Shown here: piece by piece, positions 8,198-16,985 of the stretch
Layout: each line of letters opens with the position of its first letter
How positions within the stretch are numbered: the first letter of the stretch is position 1
Assembly: GCA_938086785.1 (NCBI GenBank)
Contig: CALKCM010000003.1
Coordinates: 73,930-137,929, forward strand
Direction: 5' to 3'
DNA: 64,000 nucleotides
Source of the DNA: an uncultured Bacteroidia bacterium
GTDB taxonomy: Bacteria; Bacteroidota; Bacteroidia; NS11-12g; UBA955
Program-made: the position numbers and the translations under genes
Notes under the pieces: generated by a model
Databases searched by the model: none
What the model was told of the DNA's origin: nothing
What the model saw: the letters and a program-made list of their open reading frames with translations, nothing else

Positions 8198-9097
8198 ATG
8201 GACATGGATATGAAAGAATTGGAGGCACTCATTAAGTTAATGGATGACTCAGATCCAGAAATTCATGAAATTGTAAATGACAAATTAGAAAAAGCGGGCG
8301 TTAAAATTATTCCTGATTTAGAAGCACTGTGGGAGGGAAATCAGCCTTCAGAAGAGACTGAAAAAATTGAATCGTTGATTACACGATTATATGAAAACCA
8401 TGTTTCACATCAGTTGCAGCATTGGTTGAGAGAGGAATCCAGCGATCTGCTAACAATGCTACTTTTGGTTTCTCAAATAAAATATCCAGGATTAAATACG
8501 CGTTTGACTCGGGAATATATCGACCGTTTGAGCGTGGATGCTTGGGTTCAGCTTTATGCATCGGCACATCCCACCGATAAAATACAAGTGCTTAATCATG
8601 TATTTTTTGATCAATACAACTTGGGTGGGGATTCGGAAACTTACAATCACCCAGACAATTCCTTCCTAAATAGATTAGTGGAAACGAAAAAAGGCAATCC
8701 GATTACCTTGAGTTGTCTTTACATTATAGTAGCCCACCGTCTTGGTCTTCCTGTGTTTGGAGTGAACTTACCTCAGCACTTTGTGGTGGCTTATTGCGAT
8801 TCGGGTTCCATTGAAGTGAATAATTATGTGAAACAAAATAGAGTCCTAAAGAGAGAAGATTTTGGAGAGGTTTTGTTTTATATAAATCCTTTTAATAAAG
8901 GAAAGATTTTCTCGAAAGATAATGTTGATTCTTTCTTGCAAACCATTCAAGTGCAAGCCCGGCCTTCTTTTTATGATGCCTGTTCAAATACAGACATTTA
9001 TTTAAGAATATTGCGCAATCTTCACTATGCCATGGGAGAGCAAAATGATCTTGATAAGCAGCAATTTATAGAAAGACTCCAGCAAGAATGCTCTTAA
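8198..9097 (+). CDS. SirB1/transglutaminase-like family protein
   Basis: Encodes 299 residues, cytoplasmic by sequence. The middle (GNPITLSCLYIIVAHRLGLPVFGVNLPQHFVV) matches the SirB1 N-terminal transglutaminase-like domain, including the Cys and the PxHF motif that would supply catalytic Cys and His. The first 80 residues are helical and acidic, resembling a small HEAT or TPR-like cap. The start could be the ATG at 8198, 8204 or 8210 (MKMDMDMKEL); I take the first. The role of SirB1-like proteins is not settled. It sits alone between divergent miaB and the lpxD promoter region. Confidence 0.8.
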   Translation: MDMDMKELEALIKLMDDSDPEIHEIVNDKLEKAGVKIIPDLEALWEGNQPSEETEKIESLITRLYENHVSHQLQHWLREESSDLLTMLLLVSQIKYPGLNTRLTREYIDRLSVDAWVQLYASAHPTDKIQVLNHVFFDQYNLGGDSETYNHPDNSFLNRLVETKKGNPITLSCLYIIVAHRLGLPVFGVNLPQHFVVAYCDSGSIEVNNYVKQNRVLKREDFGEVLFYINPFNKGKIFSKDNVDSFLQTIQVQARPSFYDACSNTDIYLRILRNLHYAMGEQNDLDKQQFIERLQQECS

Positions 9098-9183
9098 GGA
9101 GCAGTTTCCTTCTTATTTCCAACCAGGTTTACTTCTAGCAGCACTATTTTATCTACAAGCGCCCTTTTTACGTCTTGAACAGC

Positions 9184-9210
9184 TGTGATAATCCTATTTT
9201 TTTTATCACA
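9184..9210. repeat. Inverted repeat upstream of lpxD
   Basis: TGTGATAA (9184-9191) and TTATCACA (9203-9210) are perfect inverted 8-base arms separated by 11 bases. The centre is about 55 bases upstream of the lpxD -7 box. It is followed by A residues on the plus strand; on the minus strand no gene would need a terminator here, so an upstream regulatory site is at least as likely as a hairpin. Confidence 0.35.
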
Positions 9211-9248
9211 AAAAAACCTCTTCAGGTTCCTTTAAAGTCAAAACATAC

Positions 9249-9256
9249 TACCTTTG
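9249..9256 (+). promoter_or_regulatory. -7 promoter box of lpxD-lpxC/fabZ
   Basis: TACCTTTG, exact consensus followed by C, ends six bases before the lpxD ATG at 9263, predicting a leaderless lpxD mRNA. Confidence 0.6.
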
Positions 9257-9262
9257 CCACCT

Positions 9263-10300
9263 ATGAGTGAACTCAGCGCCAAGCATATTGCAGAGTTTAT
9301 AAATGGAAAGGTTTTAGGCGATGCCGAACGATCCATTTCTAATGTTGCAAAGCTAGAAGAGGCTACTAGCAATGATTTGTGCTTTTATGCAAATCCTAAA
9401 TATGAAGATCAGCTGTATACCACAAAATCGAACCTGATTATAGTTCCTGAGGGCTTTATCCCTTCAAAAGAATTAAAGGCCACTCTTATTGAGCACGCAA
9501 ATCCATATTTTGGATTTTGCTTGGTATTACAAGAATACTTTGATCCAAATACACATGATACAGGTATTAGCGAACAGGCTTTTATTCATCCTTCGGCTAG
9601 CGTTGGTGAAAATGTGAGCATTGGCTTTGGGACTTACATTGCAGAGGATGCTGTGATTGGAGACAATACAGTGCTTTACCCCCAAGTGTATATTGGCAAG
9701 AAAGCCAAGGTTGGTGCAGATACGGTTCTTTATCCGGGTGTAAAACTATATGCCGCTTGTGAGATTGGAACACATTGTATTATCCATTCTGGAACCGTCA
9801 TTGGGAGTGATGGGTTTGGATTTGCGCCATTTGGCGATCAATATCTAAAAATTCCACAAATTGGAAATGTAATAATTGGCAATAATGTAGAAACAGGGAG
9901 TAACTGTTCCATTGATAGAGCAACGATGGGAAGTACCCGTATAAAAGATGGAGCAAAATTGGATAACCTTGTTCAAATAGCACATAATGCAGAAATAGGA
10001 GAGAACTCAGTTATTGCAGGTCAAGCAGGAGTTGCAGGAAGTACTGTCATTGGTCATAATGGAATGATTGGTGGACAGGTGGGAGTGACGGGCCATATTA
10101 AAGTAGCGCCCCATGTAGGCATTGCTGCTCAGTCTGGAGTAAGTAAAAGTATCAAAGAGCCTAAATCTCAATGGATGGGCTCACCCGCGATGCCTTTGAA
10201 GGAGTTTTTTAAGAGTAGCGCCATATTTAAGAATTTACCTAAGTTGAACCGAGAGGTTGGACGTTTGAAAAAAGATAAAAAAAATACAGAAAACGAATGA
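9263..10300 (+). CDS. lpxD: UDP-3-O-acylglucosamine N-acyltransferase LpxD
   Basis: A 345-residue enzyme that transfers a hydroxyacyl chain from ACP to the 2-amino group of UDP-3-O-acylglucosamine, the third step of lipid A synthesis. The first 100 residues form the uridine-binding domain, followed by a left-handed beta-helix made of hexapeptide repeats (IGENVSIGFG-type) up to about residue 310, and a basic C-terminal helix. The catalytic His lies in the region LVQIAHNAEIG. The ATG at 9263 is preferred to an upstream TTG. The stop overlaps the next start by four bases (ATGA), so LpxD and the LpxC/FabZ fusion are translationally coupled. fabZ usually follows lpxD and lpxA in Gram-negatives; here it comes fused to LpxC. 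Confidence 0.95.
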   Translation: MSELSAKHIAEFINGKVLGDAERSISNVAKLEEATSNDLCFYANPKYEDQLYTTKSNLIIVPEGFIPSKELKATLIEHANPYFGFCLVLQEYFDPNTHDTGISEQAFIHPSASVGENVSIGFGTYIAEDAVIGDNTVLYPQVYIGKKAKVGADTVLYPGVKLYAACEIGTHCIIHSGTVIGSDGFGFAPFGDQYLKIPQIGNVIIGNNVETGSNCSIDRATMGSTRIKDGAKLDNLVQIAHNAEIGENSVIAGQAGVAGSTVIGHNGMIGGQVGVTGHIKVAPHVGIAAQSGVSKSIKEPKSQWMGSPAMPLKEFFKSSAIFKNLPKLNREVGRLKKDKKNTENE

Positions 10301-11706
10301 GTCATTTGAACCAAAAACAATCGACCATAGAGCAATCCGTATCCATTTCTGGAGTAGGTTTACACACCGGAGAATCGGTTACATTAACCTTTCATCCTGC
10401 CGAGGAAAATCATGGATTTAAGTTTAGAAGAATTGATTTAGATGGTCAGCCAATTATTGAGGCTGATTGTGATTTAGTTACCGATACAAGCCGAGGAACC
10501 ACCTTGGAAAAAGGCAATGCCAAAGTAAGTACAGTGGAACACGTACTTGCGGCACTTGTTGGCTTGCAGATTGATAACGTTTTGATGGATATTAATGGCA
10601 ATGAAATGCCCATCATGGATGGAAGTAGCATTGCTTTTGTTGAATTATTAAAGCAAAATGGAATTAAAGAGCAAGAGGCGGATCGAGATTATTTTGAAAT
10701 TCCTTATAATATTCATTATTCCGATGAGGAAAATCATGTAGAAATAGTGGCAATGCCCGTGAATGATTACCGCCTAACGGTTATGGTAGATTATAACAGC
10801 GCAGTTCTTGGTTCGCAGCATGCGAGCATTACTTCCATAAACGAGTTTTCAGATCAAATAGCCGAATGCAGAACCTTTTGTTTTTTGCATGAATTAGAAT
10901 TGCTCTTAGAGCACAATCTTATCAAAGGAGGCGATTTAAATAATGCCATTGTTGTGGTAGACAAACCAGTGAGTCAGGAAGAACTGGATAGGCTTGCTAA
11001 AGTTTTTGATAAGCCCTCTATTGAGGTGAAGCAAAATGGAATTTTAAATAATTTGGATTTGAGGCACCAAAATGAGCCTGCGCGTCATAAGCTGCTTGAT
11101 ATGGTGGGTGACTTAGCTTTAGTTGGTCAACCGATTAAGGGCCAGATTATGGCTGCACGCCCGGGGCATGGAAGCAATGTGGCTTTTGCAAAAAAAATAA
11201 AGCAGGCCATAAAAAAGGAACAAAAGAGAAAACAAGAGGGCAGACCCCATTACGATCCAAGTGAAAAACCTTTGTACTCGACTACTGATATCATGAAAAT
11301 GCTTCCGCATAAGCATCCTTTTTTATTGGTAGATAAGGTTCTTCGAAAAACAGAAACAGAAATTGTTGCCATAAAAAATGTGACTTTTGATCAATATTTC
11401 TTTAATGGTCATTTTCCAGATGAGCCCTTATTTCCCGGAGTACTTCAGATAGAAGCGATGGCACAAGCGGGGGGAGTTTTAATATTAAGCAATATCGAAA
11501 AACCCAGTGATTATGCAACCTACTTTCTAAAGATAGATAATGCCCGTTTTAAAGACAAGGTGGTTCCTGGAGATACCTTAGTTCTTAAATTAGAAGTTAC
11601 CGAGCCCATACGCAGAGGATTGTGTATGATGAGAGGTCGAGCATGGGTTGGAAGCAAGTTGGTTTGCGAGGCAGAAATGATGGCTCAGGTGGCTAAAATA
11701 AAATAA
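10297..11706 (+). CDS. lpxC/fabZ: Bifunctional LpxC deacetylase / FabZ dehydratase fusion
   Basis: A 469-residue fusion typical of Bacteroidota. The N-terminal ~310 residues are LpxC, the zinc-dependent UDP-3-O-acyl-GlcNAc deacetylase and committed step of lipid A synthesis (GVGLHTGE, VEHVLAAL, HKLLDMVGDLAL motifs with the metal-binding His and Asp). After a basic linker comes a FabZ hot-dog domain (MLPHKHPFLLVDKV, then FNGHFPDEPLFPGVLQIEAMAQ), with the active-site His in GHFP and Glu in the long helix; it dehydrates beta-hydroxyacyl-ACP in fatty acid synthesis. The fusion ties the two users of hydroxyacyl-ACP to one polypeptide. Coupled to lpxD by a four-base overlap; rplS follows with its own promoter. 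Confidence 0.96.
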   Translation: MSHLNQKQSTIEQSVSISGVGLHTGESVTLTFHPAEENHGFKFRRIDLDGQPIIEADCDLVTDTSRGTTLEKGNAKVSTVEHVLAALVGLQIDNVLMDINGNEMPIMDGSSIAFVELLKQNGIKEQEADRDYFEIPYNIHYSDEENHVEIVAMPVNDYRLTVMVDYNSAVLGSQHASITSINEFSDQIAECRTFCFLHELELLLEHNLIKGGDLNNAIVVVDKPVSQEELDRLAKVFDKPSIEVKQNGILNNLDLRHQNEPARHKLLDMVGDLALVGQPIKGQIMAARPGHGSNVAFAKKIKQAIKKEQKRKQEGRPHYDPSEKPLYSTTDIMKMLPHKHPFLLVDKVLRKTETEIVAIKNVTFDQYFFNGHFPDEPLFPGVLQIEAMAQAGGVLILSNIEKPSDYATYFLKIDNARFKDKVVPGDTLVLKLEVTEPIRRGLCMMRGRAWVGSKLVCEAEMMAQVAKIK

Positions 11707-11740
11707 TCAAAATAGCTTCGTTTTATATAAAAATGCTTTG

Positions 11741-11748
11741 TATATTTG
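11741..11748 (+). promoter_or_regulatory. -7 promoter box of rplS
   Basis: TATATTTG followed by C, exact consensus, with 28 bases before the ATG. This is a normal leader length, unlike several other genes here. Confidence 0.55.
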
Positions 11749-11776
11749 CGGGCCTTATTTAAAAAGATAATTTAAT

Positions 11777-12124
11777 ATGAACGCCCTAGTACAAGAAATA
11801 GCAAATAGCCAATTAAAGTCAGATCTTCCTGCATTTAAAGCAGGTGACAGAGTTACTGTTTCCTACAAAATTAAAGAAGGAAACAAAGAAAGAATCCAGC
11901 AGTTTCAAGGGGATGTGTTGCAGAGAAGAAATGGTGGAATGGCTGAAACCTTCACTGTTCGTAAAATATCTAACGGAATTGGTGTTGAAAGAATTTTTCC
12001 TTTAAATAGCCCAATGATTGATAAAATTACGGTGGATAGAAAAGGAAAAGTAAGAAGAGCCAGAATTTTCTATCTTAGAAAACAAATTGGTAAATCTGCT
12101 CGAATCAAAGAAAGAAGAGGATAA
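11777..12124 (+). CDS. rplS: 50S ribosomal protein L19
   Basis: Encodes 115 residues, the usual length of L19, which sits at the 30S-50S interface near the decoding-side bridges. The conserved [23 protein letters not shown] start of the core, the [18 protein letters not shown] centre and the basic C-terminus ([10 protein letters not shown]) are all present. It has its own promoter and a strong terminator just downstream, so it appears to be monocistronic. In many bacteria it is linked to trmD; trmD is not in this window. Confidence 0.97.
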   Translation: MNALVQEIANSQLKSDLPAFKAGDRVTVSYKIKEGNKERIQQFQGDVLQRRNGGMAETFTVRKISNGIGVERIFPLNSPMIDKITVDRKGKVRRARIFYLRKQIGKSARIKERRG

Positions 12125-12139
12125 TATACCCTTATACGA

Positions 12140-12173
12140 AAAAAGACTCTGCCCTGCAGGGTCTTTTTTTTTG
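12140..12173. terminator. Terminator between convergent rplS and queG
   Basis: A hairpin built on the palindrome CCCTGCAGGG with A-rich and T-rich flanks (AAAAAAGA ... TCTTTTTTTTT) lies between the two convergent genes and could work in both directions. Confidence 0.7.
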
Positions 12174-12175
12174 CC

Positions 12176-13102
12176 TTATTTTTTGAGGACGTTTGCAATA
12201 TTCTGCCTCAGTTTTGAAGCCCCAATTCGTTTAATGGCGCTTTTGTCGAAGTGGGACTCAAAAATGGCCTCGGTCATTTCTGTCCAATCTTCCTCCTGCC
12301 AAGTGGAGTATTCTGTTTTCTGAAATTCTTTTACTTGTGTTTGCGTGCTAAATTTATTCCAAGGGCAAACATCTTGACATATATCACAGCCATAAGCCCA
12401 GCCGTTCAATTTATCTCTGTAGGCCTCAGGTGTATTCTCATGCAGCTCAATGGTTAAGTAACTAATGCATTTATTGCTATCCACGAGCTTATTTGCCACG
12501 ATGGCATTTGTAGGGCAGGCATCTATACAGGCTGTGCACTCGCCGCAATGGTCTGTGGTTTGTTGATCTGTTTCTAATTCTAAATCACAAATAATCTGTG
12601 CAATAAAGAAAAAGGAGCCTTCTTGTTTCCTTAAAAGCAGACCATGCTTACCAATCCAACCTAATCCCGACTTAGCTGCCCATTGCCTCTCTAAAACAGG
12701 TGCACTGTCCACAAATACGCGCCCGTTTATATCTCCAATCTCTTCCTTTATGGATTGCACCATGGAAAAAAGTTTGTTTTTAATAACGGAGTGGTAATCC
12801 TCACCCCAGGCGTATTTAGATATTTTTACAGCTGAATCTGTATTTTCTTCTTGGGCATAATTTAACAGAAGAGAAATAACTGATTTTGCTCCTGGAACGA
12901 GTTTGGAAGGATCGAGTCTTTTATCAAAGTGGTTTTCCATGTACTTCATTTTTCCATGGTACCCCCTGTTTAACCATTCCGTTAAGGGTTTTTCCTCCTC
13001 TTCTAGTTTCTGTGCTTGACTAATGCCACAGGCAAGAAACCCAAATTTTTCGGAGAGACTTTTGATAAAAGCAGTATTTTTTTGCTTAGTCGTATTGCTC
13101 AA
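12176..13102 (-). CDS. queG: Epoxyqueuosine reductase QueG
   Basis: A 308-residue cobalamin and iron-sulfur enzyme that reduces epoxyqueuosine to queuosine in tRNA, the last step of the pathway. Two ferredoxin-like cluster motifs are visible: [12 protein letters not shown] near residue 188 and [11 protein letters not shown] near residue 245, with the DUF1730 domain before them. The E. coli type carries C-terminal HEAT repeats; at 308 residues this one lacks them, as do many homologues. The start is a TTG (13102) that overlaps the end of the preceding reductase gene by 17 bases; the next Met is too far inside. Last gene of the msrA-reductase-queG run. Confidence 0.93.
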   Translation of the reverse strand: MSNTTKQKNTAFIKSLSEKFGFLACGISQAQKLEEEEKPLTEWLNRGYHGKMKYMENHFDKRLDPSKLVPGAKSVISLLLNYAQEENTDSAVKISKYAWGEDYHSVIKNKLFSMVQSIKEEIGDINGRVFVDSAPVLERQWAAKSGLGWIGKHGLLLRKQEGSFFFIAQIICDLELETDQQTTDHCGECTACIDACPTNAIVANKLVDSNKCISYLTIELHENTPEAYRDKLNGWAYGCDICQDVCPWNKFSTQTQVKEFQKTEYSTWQEEDWTEMTEAIFESHFDKSAIKRIGASKLRQNIANVLKK

Positions 13103-13772
13103 ATTTATACTGGCGTCTGCTAAAGCCGAGAGCTTTTAGTTGCTGTCTTGTTTCAACGCACATGTTTTTCCAGCCACAAACATAAAATAACAAATCTGGA
13201 TTTGTTTGCGCAATATCAGAATAAATAGGATGAACATATCCTTGGAGACCTTCCCAACTAGATTGAGATAGAACAGGATAGTAATGAAAGTCCTTCTGTT
13301 TTGCTTCAAGATCTTTCCAGTATTCATGATACAAAATGTCTTCTTCTGTCCTATTTCCAAATACAAGGTGAATGGCTGGCATCGAAGAGGATGAATTAAG
13401 CATGGTTTCAATCATGCTTTTGAAAGGTCCAATACCCGTGCCAGTGCATATGAAACAAATCCCATTTTGAGGAGTATCTGGAAGTAAAAATGACCCTTTA
13501 GCTTCCGATATATCAATAACATCACCTACTTTTTTACTGAATAAATCAGGGGTAAGCTGGCCTTCTTTATTTAAAGAAACAATGAGTTCAATGAAATCAT
13601 TGCCCGGTTGGTTTGAGATGGAATAACTTCGCTCAATGCCTTTATGATGTATCACTATAAACTGGCCAGACTCAAATGGTATTGGGAACTTTGTAGATAG
13701 AGAAAATTCCAAAACCCTTGGGCTCAGTGATTTAATGTTTTCAATGGTTGCTTTGAGTAACTTTTCTTTCAA
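13086..13772 (-). CDS. Flavin oxidoreductase of the ferredoxin-NADP+ reductase fold
   Basis: Encodes 228 residues. An FAD-binding barrel with the RSYSISNQ motif (residues about 50-57) is followed by an NAD(P)-binding domain with [12 protein letters not shown] and FGNRTEED motifs and a C-terminal YVCG motif. Such enzymes move electrons between NAD(P)H and ferredoxin or flavodoxin. The start is a TTG one base after the msrA stop, and its end overlaps the queG start, so all three genes should be cotranslated. Since QueG needs external electrons, this reductase might feed it or a ferredoxin partner; that link is inference from position only. No 2Fe-2S domain is attached. Confidence 0.85.
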   Translation of the reverse strand: MKEKLLKATIENIKSLSPRVLEFSLSTKFPIPFESGQFIVIHHKGIERSYSISNQPGNDFIELIVSLNKEGQLTPDLFSKKVGDVIDISEAKGSFLLPDTPQNGICFICTGTGIGPFKSMIETMLNSSSSMPAIHLVFGNRTEEDILYHEYWKDLEAKQKDFHYYPVLSQSSWEGLQGYVHPIYSDIAQTNPDLLFYVCGWKNMCVETRQQLKALGFSRRQYKFEQYD

Positions 13773-13773
13773 G

Positions 13774-14436
13774 CTATTGTGCTTCTTTTTTTAACTTGTC
13801 TTTGAATAGCTTTTTAAACTTTTCTACTTTTTCGCCAACTACAAACTGGCAGTACGATTGATTCGGATTATTTTCATAATAATTTTGATGATAATCCTCT
13901 GCTTTAGAATAGTCTTCTAAAGGCAGTATTTCGGTAACAATAAAGTCGTCCCAAAGCTGGGCTTCTTCTGCTGCTTTCTTAGAAACTTCTGCTATTGTTT
14001 TTTGTTCATCATTTAAATAGTAGATGCCACTGCGATATTGCGTTCCTACATCATTTCCCTGTCTATTCAGTGTGGTAGGATTGTGTACTCTCCAAAAGAC
14101 TTCTAAAATCTCTTGATAGCTTGTTTTGCTAGTATCAAAGGTAATTTGAACAGACTCAACACAGCCTGTTTGTCCCGTACAAACTTCCCTGTATGTTGGG
14201 GTTTTAACTCGGCCATTATTGTATCCGCTTTCTACGTCTATAATGCCCTCCATTTGCCGGTAAACAGCATCCATACACCAAAAACAACCTCCTGCAATTA
14301 TTGCGGTATCCATATTTTCTATTTTTATTAAATTTTGTGACGTATCTGAAGATGAGCTTTTTTGCTTTTGTTGAGCGGTGCATGCACCAATCAAACTTAA
14401 AACAATGGTTAAACTAAACACTTTCATACTCTTCAT
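13774..14436 (-). CDS. msrA: Lipoprotein peptide-methionine (S)-S-oxide reductase MsrA
   Basis: Encodes 220 residues. Residues 1-19 form a lipoprotein signal ending in the lipobox LIGAC, so the enzyme should be anchored outside the inner membrane. The catalytic motif GCFWC is at about residue 50, and the family motifs QYRSGIYY and EDYHQNYY follow. MsrA repairs the S-epimer of methionine sulfoxide; an exported form would repair envelope proteins. It heads an operon with the flavin reductase and queG. A -7 box TATCTTTG ends four bases before the first ATG; Met-4 (14427) is an alternative start. No msrB is fused. Confidence 0.94.
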   Translation of the reverse strand: MKSMKVFSLTIVLSLIGACTAQQKQKSSSSDTSQNLIKIENMDTAIIAGGCFWCMDAVYRQMEGIIDVESGYNNGRVKTPTYREVCTGQTGCVESVQITFDTSKTSYQEILEVFWRVHNPTTLNRQGNDVGTQYRSGIYYLNDEQKTIAEVSKKAAEEAQLWDDFIVTEILPLEDYSKAEDYHQNYYENNPNQSYCQFVVGEKVEKFKKLFKDKLKKEAQ

Positions 14437-14440
14437 TTGA

Positions 14441-14448
14441 CAAAGATA
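14441..14448 (-). promoter_or_regulatory. -7 promoter box of the msrA operon
   Basis: TATCTTTG on the minus strand, exact consensus, four bases before the msrA ATG at 14436; predicts a leaderless transcript or a leader of about ten bases to Met-4. Confidence 0.55.
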
Positions 14449-14471
14449 ACACCACTGTTTAGGCTATTGTT

Positions 14472-15161
14472 TTATATTCCATTAATAGGGAACATTTTCT
14501 CATGAATAAAAGCCACAGCAAAACCTACAATTATGCCAGAAAGAACATCGCTAACGAAATGCTTTCCTGCTTTAACGCGCAATGCTGCCGTGCCAACCGC
14601 AAGGCCTGTTGCAAGAATAGGTAAAGTCTTGTTCTTGGGATTACTCATCCACATGCTTGTGGCTATATTAGCCGTTATTGAACTGTGACCGCTAATAAAG
14701 GATCGTATATCATCTTTTTTCCTCACTCCTTGGTATGCATATGGTCTCACTCGTTTTACATTATTTTTAAAGGTTTCTGTGATGTTGTAGGTCATCCAAA
14801 TATTTTCGGCCATTCGTATGGACTGATTAAGCCTTTTATCCTTAGGTATTTCTGATAGCACGAAAATTCCAGCTACAAGTGCAGTGGCAATAAATGTGAC
14901 ATCTGATGTTTTTGCAATCCCCTTATTTAATCTAAGGGGCACTTTAGAATCCAAGCCTTTTACTTTAAATGATGCAGATGAGTTCGTGTTAAATTTAGAA
15001 TAATGGAAGGAATTGCTGCCCGTGTGAAGGGCATTTATACCCCAAAAAATGACCTTATTGGGATTGATTAGGCTTTGACTTTGGACAAAATGACCATAAA
15101 AGGACAGTATAAGAAATATGGTCTTTAAATGCGTAACTAATTGATTAGTATATATTAACAT
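14472..15161 (-). CDS. PAP2-superfamily membrane phosphatase
   Basis: Encodes 229 residues. An N-terminal hydrophobic stretch looks like a signal peptide or anchor, and two or three more hydrophobic segments follow. The phosphatase motifs are clear: KRVRPY near residue 130, SGHSS near residue 152 and KAGKHFVSDVLSG near residue 196, which carry the Lys/Arg, Ser-His and Arg/His-Asp groups of the PAP2 active site. In the third motif the usual SR-x5-H-x3-D reads as K-x-x-K-H-x-x-x-D. The natural substrate could be undecaprenyl diphosphate, lipid A or a phosphatidic acid; the sequence does not decide. It has 35 bases before msrA. Confidence 0.85.
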   Translation of the reverse strand: MLIYTNQLVTHLKTIFLILSFYGHFVQSQSLINPNKVIFWGINALHTGSNSFHYSKFNTNSSASFKVKGLDSKVPLRLNKGIAKTSDVTFIATALVAGIFVLSEIPKDKRLNQSIRMAENIWMTYNITETFKNNVKRVRPYAYQGVRKKDDIRSFISGHSSITANIATSMWMSNPKNKTLPILATGLAVGTAALRVKAGKHFVSDVLSGIIVGFAVAFIHEKMFPINGI

Positions 15162-15223
15162 TATATTTGAAATCTATTTTGTGGAATACTTGACGAAAAT
15201 AAGGCAAAAAAAGCACATGACTA

Positions 15224-15256
15224 TTGAGGTAGATTTTTAAGATGCATGTAAGTTTG
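15224..15256 (+). promoter_or_regulatory. Promoter of pckA
   Basis: TTG at 15224-15226, then 22 bases, then TAAGTTTG at 15249-15256. Both elements match the Bacteroidota -33/-7 pattern. The leader to the ATG at 15285 is about 22-28 bases. Confidence 0.6.
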
Positions 15257-15284
15257 TAGATGTATAGAAAAAATCCTTATTAGT

Positions 15285-16871
15285 ATGAAGAATCATGAAG
15301 TAATTCAAAAGATTGTTCAAAATTCCTCAAATGTATTTAATAACTTAAGTACAGAGGAGTTGATGAATAAAGCTGTAGAGCGTGGTGAAGGTAAAATAAC
15401 CGATACTGGTGCTTTGGCTGCCGACACTGGAAAATATACCGGCAGAAGTCCGAAAGACAAGTTTATTGTTAAAGATAGTGTAACGGAAGACACCGTATGG
15501 TGGGGACCGGTGAATAACCCCATTAGCGAGGAACATTTTGATGGCCTTTTGGATAAAGTGATTAAGCACTATGAAAGCAAAGATGTTTTCACACGAAATT
15601 GTGTGGCTTGTGCTGATGATCGATTTAAGTTGAACATTCAGGTGGTAACCGAAGGAGCGTATCAAAACCTATTTGCAAAGCATCTTTTTATTAGACCAAG
15701 CTCGGAGGAATTAAGCAACTTTGAAACAGAGTGGGTTATTTTAGCCGCTCCAACTTTTAGAGCAGATCCATCGGTGGATGGCACGAGACAAGGGAACTTT
15801 ACCATTGTTAATTTCAAGAAAAAAGTGATTTTGATTGGTGGTTCTGGTTATACCGGAGAAATCAAAAAAGGAATTTTTGGTGTTCTTAATTATATTTTAC
15901 CGCAGGAGAAAAATGTACTGAGCATGCATTGTTCAGCCAATATTGGCAAGGACAACGACACTACTATCTTCTTTGGCTTAAGTGGTACTGGAAAAACAAC
16001 CTTAAGCGCCGATCCTGAAAGAGGCTTGATTGGAGATGATGAGCATGGTTGGGCAGAGGATTCTGTTTTTAATTTTGAGGGAGGATGTTATGCCAAGTGC
16101 ATCGATTTAACCGAAGAAAAAGAACCTCAAATTTGGAAGGCCATTAAAAGAGGAGCGCTTGTAGAGAACGTTCGTTTTTATGGCGATTCAAATCAAGTGG
16201 ATTATACCAATGTGAGTGTTACAGAAAACACAAGAGTTGCGTATCCCCTAGAAAATATTGATAATGCAGTGAAACCTTCTGTTGGACCTGCACCCAACGA
16301 TATATTTTTTTTAACCTGTGATGCGTTTGGCGTATTACCACCCATTGCTAAACTAACAGATGAGCAGGCTATGTATCATTTTATTAGTGGATATACAGCT
16401 AAAGTTGCAGGAACTGAAGCTGGAGTAACCGAGCCTGAAGCAACCTTTAGTGCCTGTTTTGGTGAAGCTTTTTTAGCATTGCATCCTGGTAAATATGCAG
16501 AGATGCTTGGACAAAAACTTGCCTCAAATCCAAACGTAAATGTATGGTTAATAAACACGGGGTGGAGCGGAGGTGCATATGGTGTTGGAAGCCGTATGAA
16601 ACTTAAATACACAAGAGCAATGATTAAAGCTGCCATGAGTGGTGAGCTGGATCATGTCGATTATGTGTCTCACAAAGTATTTGGATTATCCTATCCAACT
16701 AGCTGTCCAGATGTTCCCAGCGGCTTATTGGATGCAAGAAGTACTTGGGCTAATGGAAATGAATATGATTCAACAGCGAATAAATTAGCGGATCTTTTTG
16801 ATGCGAACTTCAAAAAGTTCTCTAAGGGGGTAAGTGAAGAAATTATAGCAGCTGCGCCAGTAGCTCAATAA
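15285..16871 (+). CDS. pckA: Phosphoenolpyruvate carboxykinase (ATP)
   Basis: A 528-residue enzyme that interconverts oxaloacetate plus ATP with phosphoenolpyruvate plus CO2 and ADP, the entry step of gluconeogenesis. The substrate arginine lies in TGRSPKDKF, the kinase P-loop is GLSGTGKTTLS near residue 234, and the metal-binding GDDEHGW follows at about residue 255; the adenine-binding region is near RVAYP. Length and motifs are normal for the ATP-dependent class. It has its own promoter and terminator and is monocistronic. Confidence 0.97.
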   Translation: MKNHEVIQKIVQNSSNVFNNLSTEELMNKAVERGEGKITDTGALAADTGKYTGRSPKDKFIVKDSVTEDTVWWGPVNNPISEEHFDGLLDKVIKHYESKDVFTRNCVACADDRFKLNIQVVTEGAYQNLFAKHLFIRPSSEELSNFETEWVILAAPTFRADPSVDGTRQGNFTIVNFKKKVILIGGSGYTGEIKKGIFGVLNYILPQEKNVLSMHCSANIGKDNDTTIFFGLSGTGKTTLSADPERGLIGDDEHGWAEDSVFNFEGGCYAKCIDLTEEKEPQIWKAIKRGALVENVRFYGDSNQVDYTNVSVTENTRVAYPLENIDNAVKPSVGPAPNDIFFLTCDAFGVLPPIAKLTDEQAMYHFISGYTAKVAGTEAGVTEPEATFSACFGEAFLALHPGKYAEMLGQKLASNPNVNVWLINTGWSGGAYGVGSRMKLKYTRAMIKAAMSGELDHVDYVSHKVFGLSYPTSCPDVPSGLLDARSTWANGNEYDSTANKLADLFDANFKKFSKGVSEEIIAAAPVAQ

Positions 16872-16899
16872 AGATTTAGGTAGCAAGTTCAAACACATT

Positions 16900-16942
16900 G
16901 GGCTTGCTTTTACCTTCTTGAAAATAAGCAAGAGCCTTTTTT
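16900..16942 (+). terminator. Terminator of pckA
   Basis: GGGCTTGCTT pairs with AAGCAAGAGCC (one bulged A), followed by TTTTTT. A second weaker hairpin (ACCAT/ATGGT followed by GTTTTT) lies near 16953-16975. Confidence 0.7.
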
Positions 16943-16985
16943 AGAGGCAGTCAACCATCATTATATGGTGTTTTTATTTTAGATT

